DNA of 64,000 bases from Apodemus sylvaticus (GCF_947179515.1 NC_067482.1:73013811-73077810), one strand, 5' to 3'; counted from the stretch's first letter, positions 49,740-60,484 are shown. Program-made: numbers and translations. The notes: a model not told the origin generated them from the sequence alone.

Positions 49740-49858
49740 CCATCTGGTATGGGGGCCCATGCCTTTAATCTCAGCACTTGAGAGACAGAAGCAGCCACCT
49801 TTCTGTGACTTCAAGACCAGCTTGGTCTACATGGAAAGACACTGTCTCAAAAAGAGAA
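49740..49858 (+). repeat. B1 SINE
   Basis: Sense B1: catgcctttaatctcagcac, agaccagcttggtctacatg, cactgtctcaaaaa. Confidence 0.85.
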
Positions 49859-49966
49859 GTATCAAGCAATGGATTATATGCCAAGCAGAGGTGAGCTACT
49901 GGAAAACCAATGAAACTTAAAGTTTAGGTCCTTCTGACTTATACCTTTCAATGCTTTGGACCAGTG

Positions 49967-49968
<2 letters not shown>

Positions 49969-50000
<32 letters not shown>

Positions 50001-50058
50001 CTCGTCTGTGTGTGTGTGTGTGTGTCTCGTCTGTGTGTGTGTGTGTGTGTGTGTGTGT
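49969..50058. repeat. (GT)n with two identical CTCGTC interruptions
   Basis: GT tract split by CTCGTC at 50,001-50,006 and 50,026-50,031, a 25-bp higher-order period. Confidence 0.95.
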
Positions 50059-50204
50059 TTCTTTAAAAGGACAGAGAAACTGCATACGCCCCCTAGTACT
50101 ACAAAAGTAACATTTACTCTTAGTGTCACAGATACAAAGGGATATAATGCAAACAATCTCTTTTTTTTCCTGTTTTCGTGGAAACAATATCTGTTCATCT
50201 GTTC

Positions 50205-50345
50205 ATCCATCCATTCATTCATTCATTCAATGGATGAATATTTACTAAGCAATATTGTCGGTCACACATACAGAAATACTGTCAACATGTTCCTACCCTT
50301 ATGGAAAAGGTTTCTATGTTGGGGACACAGAAGCCAGTTGTGCCC
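50205..50345 (+). repeat. MIR/L2-type relic with (ATTC)n
   Basis: A cattcattcattcattcaat tract followed by tgaatatttactaagcaa, ttcctacccttatggaa and gttggggacacagaagcc, the usual order of an old mammalian MIR/L2 tail. Confidence 0.55.
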
Positions 50346-50926
50346 AGAGAACAGAAAGCAGTTTAGAGGACAATCACAACACTAGGTGTTGCTTAAGTGT
50401 TGCAGCTCTGAGGGGAAAAGTTTTTACCCTACACCGGTGATGTCCTAAACCAATCTCAGGAAGTACTGAGTCCTACCTATTACTGGAGGCAAGGATAAAG
50501 GAGAGTTCAGCTGGGCGGGGATTTTATTAAACCCTATGCGCAAGAAGGGATACAAATACATGAAAGAGCGAGGGGAGAGAGAGGTGAGCTTTGCGACAGG
50601 AAGTGTAAAACTGTAGGAACTCTTCCAAGGCACTCAAGTCATCAGCGACGGCAAACTCACTGCCTCTAGAGGTTAGCTTGATTTCAAGGATATCCAAGCA
50701 TCTCTTCAAAACTTGCTGCCTTCAGTGCCCAGACACGCGTCACCTTTCGTGAGAATAAACCTGTCGCCACCCCGAACCAGCTGTGAGCTCCGTGAGACAG
50801 ACTCTTCTGCCTTGCTAGAGACTCCCTCTCTTCACCGACAGCTAACAAGGCAGGGCCCAGTTTGGGGTCCAGGGTCCGCGGAGCAGATCCGCCCCTATCT
50901 CCCGCCCGCCGTTCCCATAGCAACCA

Positions 50927-50932
50927 GCTTAC
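50927..50932 (-). other. Stx18: 5' splice site of Stx18 intron 1
   Basis: The minus strand reads GTG|GTAAGC, a strong U2-type donor. It lies exactly where the recognisable syntaxin 18 sequence stops and the frame becomes unfamiliar. In human the protein continues with residues beginning ISHIGKL, which are absent downstream here. Confidence 0.92.
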
Positions 50933-51100
50933 CACTTCACGGGCCCGGCTCGAGAAGTCTCCCTTGGGCCGAGGGCTTCTGCGGAACAGCTCGTCCCGGC
51001 TGCCATCGGCCCCACCACCCACGGCCACTCCCAGAGCCTTATTCCGCGTCTTCACTGTCTTGACGCTAGCCCGGAAGAGCAGTGTGATGTCCACCGCCAT
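50933..51100 (-). CDS. Stx18: Stx18 exon 1 coding part (syntaxin 18 N-terminus)
   Basis: This exon encodes the first 56 residues of syntaxin 18, beginning MAVDITLLFRASVKTVKTRN and ending SSRAREV. I recognise it as the N-terminus of the mammalian protein, which is about 335 residues long in human. Syntaxin 18 is the ER Qa-SNARE that works with BNIP1/Sec20, USE1/p31 and Sec22b and the ZW10-RINT1-NAG tether in Golgi-to-ER retrograde fusion. The extreme N-terminal peptide is the known docking site for the SM protein Sly1/SCFD1. The Habc helices, SNARE motif and C-terminal membrane anchor lie on later exons, which are not in this window. The start is well supported: an in-frame TGA lies at 51,140-51,142, no other ATG lies between, and the context has G at -3 and +4. 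Reading continues into the intron only as a chance extension. The exon ends on a complete codon (phase 0) directly before GTAAGC. Confidence 0.96.
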
Positions 51101-51539
51101 AGCGACCAGCACCTCGGCCTGAAGCCGGTCAGGCACACGTCAGCAGCAAGCGACCCCGGCAAAAACTCGGTTGCTGAGGGATGTTCCGACTCGCACTCCT
51201 CCGCCCGGAAACTGTGAGCAGAAAAGAGAGGTTCCGCTTTCCGCCCGGGTAACCCGGCGAGTGGAGAAAGGTTCCGTCCTCAACCCAGAGAAGGGAATCT
51301 CCGTTCCAGACAGTCTCCTCGCTGCAAACTTCAGCAGGATCAGACGCTTGGAAATTTCCCAGTCTGGGCTTCAGGAACGAAAGCATCGGAAGCTAGAAAG
51401 ATCGCCCCCCTTATGATTCTTTAGGGGACGGGCGGGCGATTTGGTTGACAGGTGGGGGGGTGTAACACCTTTGACCTTTGTCGGCAAGGGAGCAGCAATG
51501 AACTATGACCATCTGGGATAGTGCAGGAGCTAGGAAAGG

Positions 51540-51545
51540 GTAAGT
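51540..51545 (+). other. Candidate 5' splice site of a divergent transcript
   Basis: Plus-strand AAAGG|GTAAGT lies about 100 bp past the edge of the CpG island, on the side opposite Stx18. Its sequence is strong, but there is no other evidence for an exon. Confidence 0.3.
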
Positions 51546-51984
51546 GTACAGAGGTAGAGGCCAGAGGCCTTCCTTCTCAACCTTCAGTCAGTTCGGTAAA
51601 GTGAAACCAGCGCCTTCCTTGGAATGCACAGAGAGTTAAACAGAACGTGTATATAAAACGTTCTCATGCTGTTTAACTCTTAGTGTGCAGCCAGTAGATG
51701 CTGCCGCTGTTGATAATATGATTGTCCTCATCTCTTTATAATGTAGAAGAGACTTAGAGCTGAGTTCTCTGAGCGGTGATGTGGAGAGCAGGAACTTAAC
51801 AGAGCCAGTCAAGAGTGAAGCATCCTGAGCTTGATGATACCATGTTATGTTCCTCCTCAATACATAGTTTTGAAGAGCGCTCTCTTGAATCATAGTTATC
51901 ATAGAGAAAGAAGGAAATGGAGAAGAAGAGAGTAAGCTGTCTCCTAAACTCAGCTAATAAAATGTCTCTGAGTGCTTGGTTCAT

Positions 51985-52345
51985 GGTTCATTTTATTTTA
52001 TTTTTTTTTTACACCTTTAATTAAAAACACAAGTATGCCACTTTCCCTCCTTCCCTTTTCTCCCTCCAGCCACCTCAAGTCCTCTCACTCCAATTTCTTC
52101 CCTGTCTCCCCATTCAGTCTCCAATTGATAGCCTCTTCTTCCTTAGTTATCAGTGTTGCATATATGTGTAAGTATCCATGGATATGGAAGCACAATCTGC
52201 TAAAACTGTTGTTACTGTTTATGTGTATATGGTTTCAGGGATAATCATGTATCGAACAACCAATTAGAGGGTTCTTCCCTGGGATAGGCTAATTTTCCCT
52301 CTCTCAGCAGCTATAGCTGCCTCTAGTTTCTTGTCCAGGAGTGTG
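51985..52345 (-). mobile_element. Lx-type LINE-1 3' UTR, antisense
   Basis: Antisense murid L1 3' UTR: tcagtgttgcatatatgtgt, gtatatggtttcagggataa, caaccaattagagggttctt, aattttccctctctcagcag. Confidence 0.72.
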
Positions 52346-52349
52346 ACCC

Positions 52350-53555
52350 CCCATGGTTTAGTTTTAATTCAATATCAACTTTTCTGGGTTTTGTTTTCCT
52401 TATAAAAGGAAGCACACTATGATGTGTGCTAAAATTGGCTTTTAACAGTCATCAAGATGAAAAGCTAGTTTCATTATAATCCCAGGATCATATTTGCCTT
52501 TACACTTGCATGTTCTAATCAGCTGTAGGGTTGAGTTTTCCAAGAGACACTGATCTTACAATAGGCTAAATGCAGAGCAGCTGTCTTCCATTAAGCCAGA
52601 CTTAAAAGAGAATTGCAAAGATGCAAGTGCCAGTTCTTCTTACCGAGTCTTTTATGGTTTTGAAAACTATTTTCCCTATGAAGATGTTTATGTTAATATG
52701 TAATAGATGTATCCCGATTACTTTAGGTGGATAAATATTTCTTAAGTTTCCCATTTTATTTCTAATATAGTAACTATCAATAGATAAAATCCAAGCAAGC
52801 AACCATTGTTTAAGGTCCTACATAATTTTGTAGGGATGTAAATGTTTTCTGAAATCAAATGTTTGAGAACCACAGTGTTAAGGACATGTTTAAAAGAAGT
52901 ACATGTCAAGGAAATATTCATTTAACAGAAAAGAAGGAAACGATTATTTGACATCCAGCGTATAGCACTTTACCCTTCCTGAAGAACACTATCCATATAA
53001 GTTGAGTAGAAGGAGAGAGGGAGGGGAAGAGAACAAAATCTATACCAGTGATTCTGCCTTGCATCTTGCATAAATGGCATTTTGTTTTATGCAGACATTA
53101 ATGAGTCTTTGGCAAAGGTAAGCCTGGGGCAGAGTAAATGGAAAGAAAATTCAATTGCATAACAAAGTGGAGGAGTTGAATTAGGGGAACAAAAGAGAAA
53201 GCCAAACCTTGGTGGGGTCCAGGAAATTAGAAAGTAGGTAAGTGGGAAGGGGTTTTGTGTGGGAGGAATGCTGAGCTCCTTAAAATATGGTAGTGGTGGG
53301 CGGTGCCTTGTGTGAGCCAGGTACTCAGTGCAATTGGGAGAGGGCGGAAGGTTGGGCACCCGCCTTCAAGTTTTCTGTACAGCTCCGTAAATGCAGAGAA
53401 AGCTGCGGGGTAGATGAGACCCAAGTGAACTCCATTCAGGCCATGCAGCCTCACATGCTGGCAGATGAATGAACACATGGACTTTGACACGTTCCAAAGA
53501 AAAGGCTGCCTGCCCTCACCTTATTGCTGGTTTCACTCTCCTTTGGATTTCTCCC
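52350..53555. other. Upstream flank, no recognised gene
   Basis: Mostly unique. A possible end of an old hAT element (tttgagaaccacagtg) lies at about 52,861-52,876 without a clear partner. Confidence 0.45.
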
Positions 53556-53559
53556 ACAC

Positions 53560-53993
53560 TGTAATGACTTAAATGATGTGTGTTCAAGAACTATGTCCAT
53601 GTCTAGATTTTCGTTTTACACCTTATATTCAGACCCTATATCTAGTGGCTCTTAGAACCCAAAATTTACTTGCAAGCAGAACTTTAAATATAGCCAAGTT
53701 ACAGTTACATGTGTGGATGACCACATAGGACCTAAAGTCAGTAACAGTGCCTATATAAAGATGCCAACAAAAGAATGTGAAGAGACGGGCAGATGTAGCC
53801 GCATGCCTGGAAATGCTGATAGTCACTAGAAGCTGAAGAAACAAGGAGCTATTCTTTCCTAAGAGCCTCAGAAGGATGGGTGGGTCTTCAAACAGTTTGT
53901 TCTCCCTCCAGCACTGTGGGAAATAGATATCTGTTGTCTTAAATCACAAAATTTGTTGTTGCCTGTTACTGCAACCCCAGGAAACAAATACAC
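53560..53993 (+). mobile_element. MLT1 (MaLR) solitary LTR
   Basis: Sense MLT1: starts tgtaatgacttaaatgatg; central agaatgtgaagagacgggc and agtcactagaagctgaaga; ends tctgttgtcttaaatcacaa, ttgcctgttactgcaacccc and aggaaacaaatacac. Old, non-coding. Confidence 0.88.
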
Positions 53994-54994
53994 ACCATAA
54001 TTCCCTCCTCACCCCTGACCCCCAGGCTTCATTTTCTGGGCTCTCCTATGCCTGTCTCACTTAGTTTGAGACTCTCCTTTTGAATCCTCTGTCCCTGTTT
54101 GGGCACACATCTCCTGCAGACAAGCCATCCCCAGCTGCCCTGGGTCTGTGTCTTTTCTTGACTTTACATTCTGATCTCAGAGAATTGCAGGTGACCAGGA
54201 CCCCCACCCTCAAGGGGAAGATAGAGAAAGAACGAAGCCTGATCTTGTGAGGAGGATGCCAGCAAGGGCGCCGGTCACCCAGTGTGCAGTGGATAGCACA
54301 TCCAGCGGCCAACAGCACAGGGCCCATGTGCTACTGGCAATGTGTCACAGCTCTGGTTCCCAGCTTCTCCCTTAAGGAATTTCTTGGATGGAGGAGGGTA
54401 TGTTTAGAAGTTCTTCAACTGCCTGCATTATCCAGGCTATGGCTTTCTCACTCTGGAAAGATGAGAGTTCCATAAGCATTCAAAGAAAGAAGAAATGCTT
54501 GCCACATATTCACAAGTACTCCAGAGGTCAGTCAGTGACAAACTTCCCCTAGAACTGGAGGTGAGACAATACCAAAGCAGCATTCCACAAGAGTCTCATC
54601 ACAGGGGCAAAATGGGTTCTGTGTTTTGGGGTATACTTCATTTGTCACCCCAGGGCTATATGGATAGGTTTTAAATAGAGTTACAAACAGCGTATATGGT
54701 GGAGCATTACCTGTGATCTGAATTCTGCCAGTCATATGTTAGGCAATCGTTATGGGGATATTGGCTTATCTCAAAAGTTACTCCAACTAAGCCTTGTCTT
54801 CTATTATTTTCATGTAGGAAGACAAGGAGGATATAAGGTGACACAGGCCCACTAACTGGTTCTTAGCACGGTGCTCCTGTCATTAGCATTGGCCCTGGAG
54901 GAAAGTTCCCTTTCCTTCTCAGGGGACTCCTGTAGTCTCCTACTACAGGAAAGTTGTCAGGAGTACAGGCCCTGCAAGGATAGGATTCTGTGGA

Positions 54995-55019
54995 ACACAC
55001 ACACACACACACACACACA
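54995..55019. repeat. (CA)n microsatellite
   Basis: Twelve CA units. Confidence 0.95.
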
Positions 55020-55496
55020 TACAACCTAACCAGCTTGGAATTCAGCCCTGAAGATGTTCATCTTTCAGAAGTGGTCAGAAGTTTGGACTCACAAGTCTTT
55101 ACTGTGACTTCTTGAATTCCATAAGTGTTAATGCTGAGAGTCACATCTTGAGTTGGGGGAGTGACTAGCTAGTGTCCAAGGGCTACTGAACACACGCTGT
55201 CTGATGGAGTCCACTTCTAGGCACATTTATGTGTGGATCCTGATCAACAAAAAGTTTCAGAAGAACCCAAGAGAAGCACTGCTGTAGCTAGCATCCTCTG
55301 CCAAGTCTGTGGTGCCCAGACTCTGAAATCTTAGCCAGCTCGCTGACACAGGATCCCATACTTGCTTTCTGTCTTTCTGGACAGCAGGAACCTCAAGGAT
55401 TTTAATACCTAGCAAACTTTTCTGGGACATCTAAACAACCTCAGAAGTACAAGAAACAATTGCCAGAGGGCACCAGGAAACACACACAAAACAGCA

Positions 55497-55580
55497 GAAA
55501 CTGAAAGACTTAGATCTGCATCCCTACTGAGCCATTAGCTGTTTGACCTCAGGCAAGAGATTTCCCCAGTTCCCCCTCAG
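55497..55580 (-). repeat. MIR SINE
   Basis: Antisense MIR: gagccattagctgtttgacc, tcaggcaagagatttcccca. Confidence 0.75.
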
Positions 55581-57254
55581 GGACATGCCTACCAGTGTGA
55601 CTTCTCTGAGCAAGGAGCACCCCTCAATGTTCTTCACCCTTTCTGGAAGCTGTCGTTGGGTTGCTGGGCCACATATGCAGGTTCTTATTTTCAAACCTGT
55701 GGGATCTGACAGATCATCACTTCTAATCGACTGAACTTGGAACTTTTTGTCTTGGCCTTAAAAGGGGTGCATTCTATAGACTTCTTCCAGAGGCCCATAA
55801 TGTAAAGGCTTAGCCTTCTCTTTTGGCACTACTAGGAGGTAATGGAATCTTTAAGCAAAAGGCTCTAGTGTATAGGTCATTGGGGGTGTGCCTTCAAAGG
55901 GAACCCCAGTCTCTTTTTTTTTATCACTTTGCTCTCTATTAAGGTAAGCAGTTTTGCTGTGACATACATTTCCACAAAGCCCCCAAAACGATAGACTAGT
56001 TTATTGTAAACTGAATCTTCCAAATGCAAACCCAAATAAACCTTGTTTTCTCTCAAAGATGATTTCCTCAGATGTTTGTTACAGTAGCAGAAGTCTAAGA
56101 TACTTGCTTAGATTAAAGATTATCTTAAAAATATTTCCCTTCTCATCTTCTAGGAGGTTATGAGGGAGAATTGGGGAGAGGCAAAGATACTAGTCTCCCC
56201 GGAGCACAGGCTCATCCTTCTGTGGGGTGGTCAGCCACGCTGATATTATCTGTGTCTGAGTCTCATGGTGATCCCTTGCATCCGTCCCTCAGTGGGTGTC
56301 CGGATCAGACACTGACAGGAATGCTGAGTCTGATAGTTGCTCCTGATGTTGGGCTTGTGCCCCTTTCAGGGCATCTGGGCTGGGAAGGAGTTAGCACAGA
56401 ACAAACTAACTTGGGAAGTGTGTGCCTTTGAAACACGCCTGTGCTGTTTCCTCTGTACAAATCAAGGTATGGTGTCTTTATAATACAATTTGAAAGCATC
56501 CCTATCTGCCCCTCCCATCCCCCATGTACATAGCATTCTAATTCTGCAGAAATGAGGAAACAAGTAACTCTGTCCTTGAAAGGCTTAATCCAGAAACGTT
56601 TAGGTACCCAAACTTCACGGGAACATTCTAAAGTTTCTGCTCCTTTCTCCCTCACTTCACAATCTCACCCTGCTTTGCTTGCTCCGTGTCAGAGGACATA
56701 GCTCCCAACGATGATGTAATCAAGTCACTGAAACTCAAGTCCCCCTCTCCTTACCCCCACAGGCTTGGAAGTTGATGTGACCTCTTCCCGACGCTTGCTT
56801 TCTCCACCCCAGGAGCTTCATAAATCACCTCATAAAAACGTATTTACTGGTTCCCCTGACATAATAGCAGAATAAACTGCTCAAGACACCCTTGAAGAGT
56901 CCCCCCAGAAAACTTGAGAACTGTGCTGCTGGTGTGGTACCAGGGTCTCCTGCCTGAGTTTCTGTGCTCTGCCTTTGGACGGTGTCTTCTGTAATTAAGA
57001 CAGCCAAATCATCTTGTTTTTATTGAGTTGGATGGCGAATCACAGAATAAATGCTTTCCCTTGCACTTTAAAAGGATTTAATAGGAAAATATTTTTTCCT
57101 ACATCCTGTTTCAAGGAGAAAATGTGATTTTAGGGACATTTTATAGTTCACAACAGGATACTGAAGGGCATTTGGTTTTGCTTTAGTTTATTATGACTGT
57201 GTTTCTCTTGCATGAAGTAGTCTTTGTGATTATTTAGATAAGTCTATAGATAGC

Positions 57255-57420
57255 CACAGAATTATGGAAACTTGGGACTGGAAAGGGATTAAATATTAGC
57301 TAGACCAACACTATTCCCTTCTCAGATGAGAACACAAGTGACTCGTCCAAGGTCACATGTTAAGGTAGTGTGATTCTTGGTGGCCCGACTATTGAATAAC
57401 CTGGAACCAGCTGTATGCTG
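57255..57420 (+). repeat. MIR SINE
   Basis: Sense MIR: cttctcagatgagaacacaa, gtgactcgtccaaggtcaca, ttaaggtagtgtgattc. Confidence 0.8.
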
Positions 57421-57424
57421 GAAG

Positions 57425-57714
57425 TAGGGGTAACTAGCATAGCTTTTATACAAAAAGACCTGTTTATCTTTGAAACCTTTTTAATTTGGGAACTGGAATA
57501 CTTGGTAAGTGTGGATGTGCACACGCTTGTTGTGTCTAACTCTATATCTGGTTAGTGAGACATTAAAATGTCTCCATTGTCTATCTAATACACAGCACTA
57601 GACAGGGTTCAGAAAGTATAAAACAAAAATTAAGTTTCTGCATTGTAACAGGTCAAGAACTAACAGAAGAATGCATACAGAGGTAATTATCACTAAATGT
57701 GATCACAAAACATC
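57425..57714. other. Upstream flank, no recognised feature
   Basis: About 290 bp of unique sequence with nothing recognised. Confidence 0.5.
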
Positions 57715-58207
57715 CCTTAGTCCTTTTTCTGTTGCTATAATAGAATGTCTGAGACTGAATAATTTATAAAGAATAAAGGTTTGTTCTTATCCCAGCTTCA
57801 TTTTTTGTCACTGTGACAAAATACCCTGATAAGAAAGCAACTTTGGGGAGGGAAGGATTTATGTGGCTTACAATTCCAGGTCACCGTCCATCACTGAGAG
57901 GAAGTCAAGGAAGAATCAAACAGCAGCTTTTTTAACATCCACAGTCTAGAGCAGAGAGGAGATGCCCTCATGTGCCCACTTGCTTGCTGCTTTTGTTCAG
58001 CCATCTTCACTCTTACACAGGTCAAGGCCTAGTCTTTGAAACAGTGCTGCCTACAATGGGCTGACCCTTTCTACCTCGAGTAAGGCCATCAAGACAGTCT
58101 CCAGAGGCATGCCCATAGGTCAGCCTGATCTAGGCAATTCCCATTCAGGCTTTTTGCCCAGGAGATTCTGGGTTATAGCAAGTTGACATTTAAAACTAAC
58201 CATCACA
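57715..58207 (-). mobile_element. MaLR-like interspersed repeat, antisense
   Basis: Familiar murid repeat text: cactgtgacaaaataccctg, gatttatgtggcttacaatt, gtccatcactgagaggaagt, ccaggagattctgggtt and caagttgacatttaaaact. A related fragment (ttctgttgctataatagaat) abuts it at the left. Exact family name uncertain. Confidence 0.65.
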
Positions 58208-58489
58208 GTTTTCACAGTCCTGGATGCTTTGAGGTCCAAAGTCCAAAGGGGCTACATCAGATGATATAGTCTTCTTCCTACAGAGGAGTCTGCAGAATCC
58301 TGGGGCAGTGCTAAGTCAGGTATGAGAGCAGTTTGTACAAGGAAAAGCCCTGCTGGCATTTTTAACACACCTTCTACAGGTAACTCATTAACCGGTAATG
58401 GGTTAACCCCTTTGTGAGAGTGGAGCCTTCTGACCCACTCCTGTCCTGAAGACCATGCCTATTCCCACTCCTTAATACCTCACAATGGA

Positions 58490-59420
58490 TGTTAAAATCT
58501 AACACTGGTTTCGAAGTAGAAGCTTCTGGTTTCTTTGCAAAGTTAGTTTTGTCAAATGATGTTCTGCTGGGGCACCCAGGTGAAAGGACAAATGATGTTT
58601 AGAAGGAAATAAATTAAACCTGATAGACAGTGAGCCAGTGAGCAATGCTAGGTGGCATTGGCATACCTTACCATTCCTTGCTGGTCATCGTCTGTTGTGA
58701 CTCTAAAGAAACACACCAAAAAGCTTCTGGTGGTGTTCTGGCAGCTTCTTGCTGTTTCTGAGGCTGATTAGCAGAGTAAAGTGGAAGTTTCTGGATATGT
58801 CAGCTGATACAGACTCACAGGGAGTTTTGCTGAGGCAAGACCTGTGAGAGGACATATGATGTTTAGAGGGAGTATAAATAGAGCTCAACGGACAGTGACT
58901 GGTGCATTCCATAGCTAGCTTTGCAACACTTCACTGGTCTCATGTCTTCCTGTGCTGATATTCACTTCATTGAGAGACACATGACAGACATCTTCTAGTA
59001 TCCTGGCTGGTCCTGGTTGCTCCTGCTGACTCATGTAAATTCAGTGGAGGCCTAGCTGTTTCTGCTGGATCCTGCCACTGCTGCTGTTTCATACTTGCTC
59101 TCCTAAGACTGCTGAACTGAACTGCTGGTATCCGTATCCTGACAAATAGAGACTGGAATTGCCCCCAAGGAACTACTTCTAAACAGCATATAGCAGAGCC
59201 TCTCCATTTCTTTTGGATTAACTAGCCATTTGCTAATTCGTGCTGATTCATGAATTGTGTTTGTGAGAGAATCGAGCTGCTGCTGCTGCTGATTCATGTG
59301 AACTGAACTGCTGATATCCTGACAACACAATTGGATTTGCTCTGAAGAACTATTTCTAAACAGGTCCACATCCTACTTTGCTCTATTAACCTTTCCTTTC
59401 CACTATGTCTGATGGGGAAG
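58490..59420 (+). mobile_element. Unclassified LTR-like block with internal duplications
   Basis: About 0.9 kb with two internal near-duplications: 58,500-58,680 against 58,745-58,925 (sharing acatatgatgtttaga or acaaatgatgtttaga, and gacagtgac or gacagtgag), and 59,110-59,190 against 59,295-59,365 (sharing gaactgaactgctg and acttctaaacag or atttctaaacag). A TATA box (agtataaata, 58,871-58,880) is present. This organisation suggests an old endogenous-retrovirus LTR, but I cannot name the family, and no gag/pol/env-like frame is present. Confidence 0.45.
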
Positions 59421-59424
59421 CAGG

Positions 59425-59915
59425 CTAAAAAGAAAGTTAAAGCATTTTTAAAACCCGTATTAAATGTAAGGGTTTTGAAAAATCAAAGCCTACAGGTTTT
59501 CATTGGTTTTTTTTTTTAATTTTGTTTGAGTCTTTGTTTGTTTTGAGATGCAGGTCTTTGGGTGTTCGTCTAGGGGTTTGCCAAGTTCATTCTGTGATAC
59601 AAGGAAGAATTGACTGTCATGGAAGAAAGAAGGCCCTCAGAGGGAGAGGGTATAAGTGTAAAGCACCAACTTAATTGGAACAAGAGAATAGTCCCCCCCC
59701 TTCAGAAAGGGAGGGGCCCAAAACTGGGAGTCTGTCATAGGGGGTGGGTCCTCTGGGACCCTGGATCTTCTCCTCCCTTCTTGATTCTGTTTGTCTGCCC
59801 CTGGGGGATACTTCCTTCTACACCTCTCTGCCCAAATGTCCTCCAGGAACAAGAAGCTGTCATCTTAGGCAGCTCACTCTCCCTACTTACTCTGTTCCTT
59901 TCTTCCCTAGTCTGT
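59425..59915. other. Upstream flank, no recognised gene
   Basis: Unique, with T-runs and a C-run at about 59,693-59,700. The 120-codon plus-strand frame at 59,610-59,972 runs into a B1 relic. Confidence 0.5.
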
Positions 59916-59916
59916 G

Positions 59917-60002
59917 TAGCTCAGGTTAGCCTCAAAGTCAGAATCATCCTATATCATGCCTTAGGGTGCTAGCATTACAAGGGCACCTCCCCATACCCAG
60001 CT
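59917..60002 (-). repeat. B1-like SINE relic
   Basis: Antisense: gtagctcaggttagcctcaa, ggtgctagcattacaagggc, cccatacccagctt. Confidence 0.7.
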
Positions 60003-60108
60003 TGAGTTGTTTTTTAATGGCATCTCTAAAAAAAAGAAAAGAAAAATTTTAAGAGTTCTGTGATCTTAGCCTGCTCTGAAGGGGAAGGAAACCTGTGAGC
60101 AGGAATTA

Positions 60109-60350
60109 GAGGGTGGGAAGATAGCTCAGTGTCTGAGTCCCCAGAACTCATATAAAGCTGGGAGTAGTAACATATGTCTGTCATCCCAGTGGAGGTGGAG
60201 ACAGGAGAGGCCCTGGAATCTTGAAGGCCAGCTCTTCTGGCGTAAGTCAGGATAAACAGCAGAGATAACCTGTCTCACAACTTAGAAGGCAAGACCCACA
60301 CCTGAGGCTGTCCTCTGATCCCACAAGAACACATACATGTGCGTGCAATT
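60109..60350 (+). repeat. B3 (B2-related) SINE
   Basis: Sense: ggaagatagctcagtgtctg, gagtccccagaactcatata, gaaggcaagacccacacctg, ctgtcctctgatcccacaag and a CA/TG-rich end. Confidence 0.85.
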
Positions 60351-60484
60351 ACATGTGCCTTAGAAGCCTCACTCCAGCAATAGAACTGTGGGAAAGGGCT
60401 GTCTCAGGCATCCCAGGCTAGGTGGAACTTGGTGGCACCGGAAGCAGATCTTAGCCTGATATTGGAGCAGAAGCTCTGAGTCAC

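Larger units (their letters stand above)
1..50932 (-). other. Stx18: Stx18 intron 1 (proximal part)
   Basis: Everything below the exon 1 donor is interpreted as first-intron sequence of Stx18. I looked on the minus strand for the expected continuation of the protein (ISHIGKLRDFLLEH, SEYGRMTDTERDQIDQD, TAVLDFIEDYL and others) as reverse-complement codon patterns and found none. If no exon was missed, intron 1 exceeds 50.9 kb. That is compatible with a gene of roughly 100 kb. It contains only repeats and unique non-coding DNA. Confidence 0.75.
50740..51450. promoter_or_regulatory. Stx18: CpG island promoter of Stx18, possibly bidirectional
   Basis: CpG dinucleotides are dense here, roughly 4-6 per 60 bases across 50,860-51,300, and sparse on both sides. 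The island spans exon 1, the 5' UTR and the first bases of intron 1. No TATA box lies at a suitable distance upstream of the start codon. Several CCGGAA/TTCCG ETS-type cores (around 51,205-51,250) and GC-box-like GGGCGGGC (around 51,427-51,434) fit a housekeeping, dispersed-start promoter. The transcription start cannot be fixed from sequence; somewhere in 51,110-51,250 is likely. Confidence 0.88.
54000..57254. other. Upstream flank, mostly unique
   Basis: Contains a (CA)n at 54,995-55,019 and an antisense MIR at about 55,497-55,580. No gene-like frame; the 116-codon minus frame at 56,305-56,655 is not recognised. Confidence 0.5.

Noticed and set aside
49951..50385. 144-codon frame beginning with a Val/Cys run
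   Set aside because: Its start is the translation of the GT microsatellite and the rest is MIR/L2-like sequence.
50684..50932. Continuation of the Stx18 reading frame past exon 1
   Set aside because: The frame stays open for some distance, but the sequence stops resembling syntaxin 18 exactly at GTG|GTAAGC, so it is intron read-through.
51101..51136. An upstream extension of the Stx18 frame (12 codons from a GTG)
   Set aside because: There is no ATG in it. An in-frame TGA lies just upstream, and the known protein starts at the ATG at 51,100.
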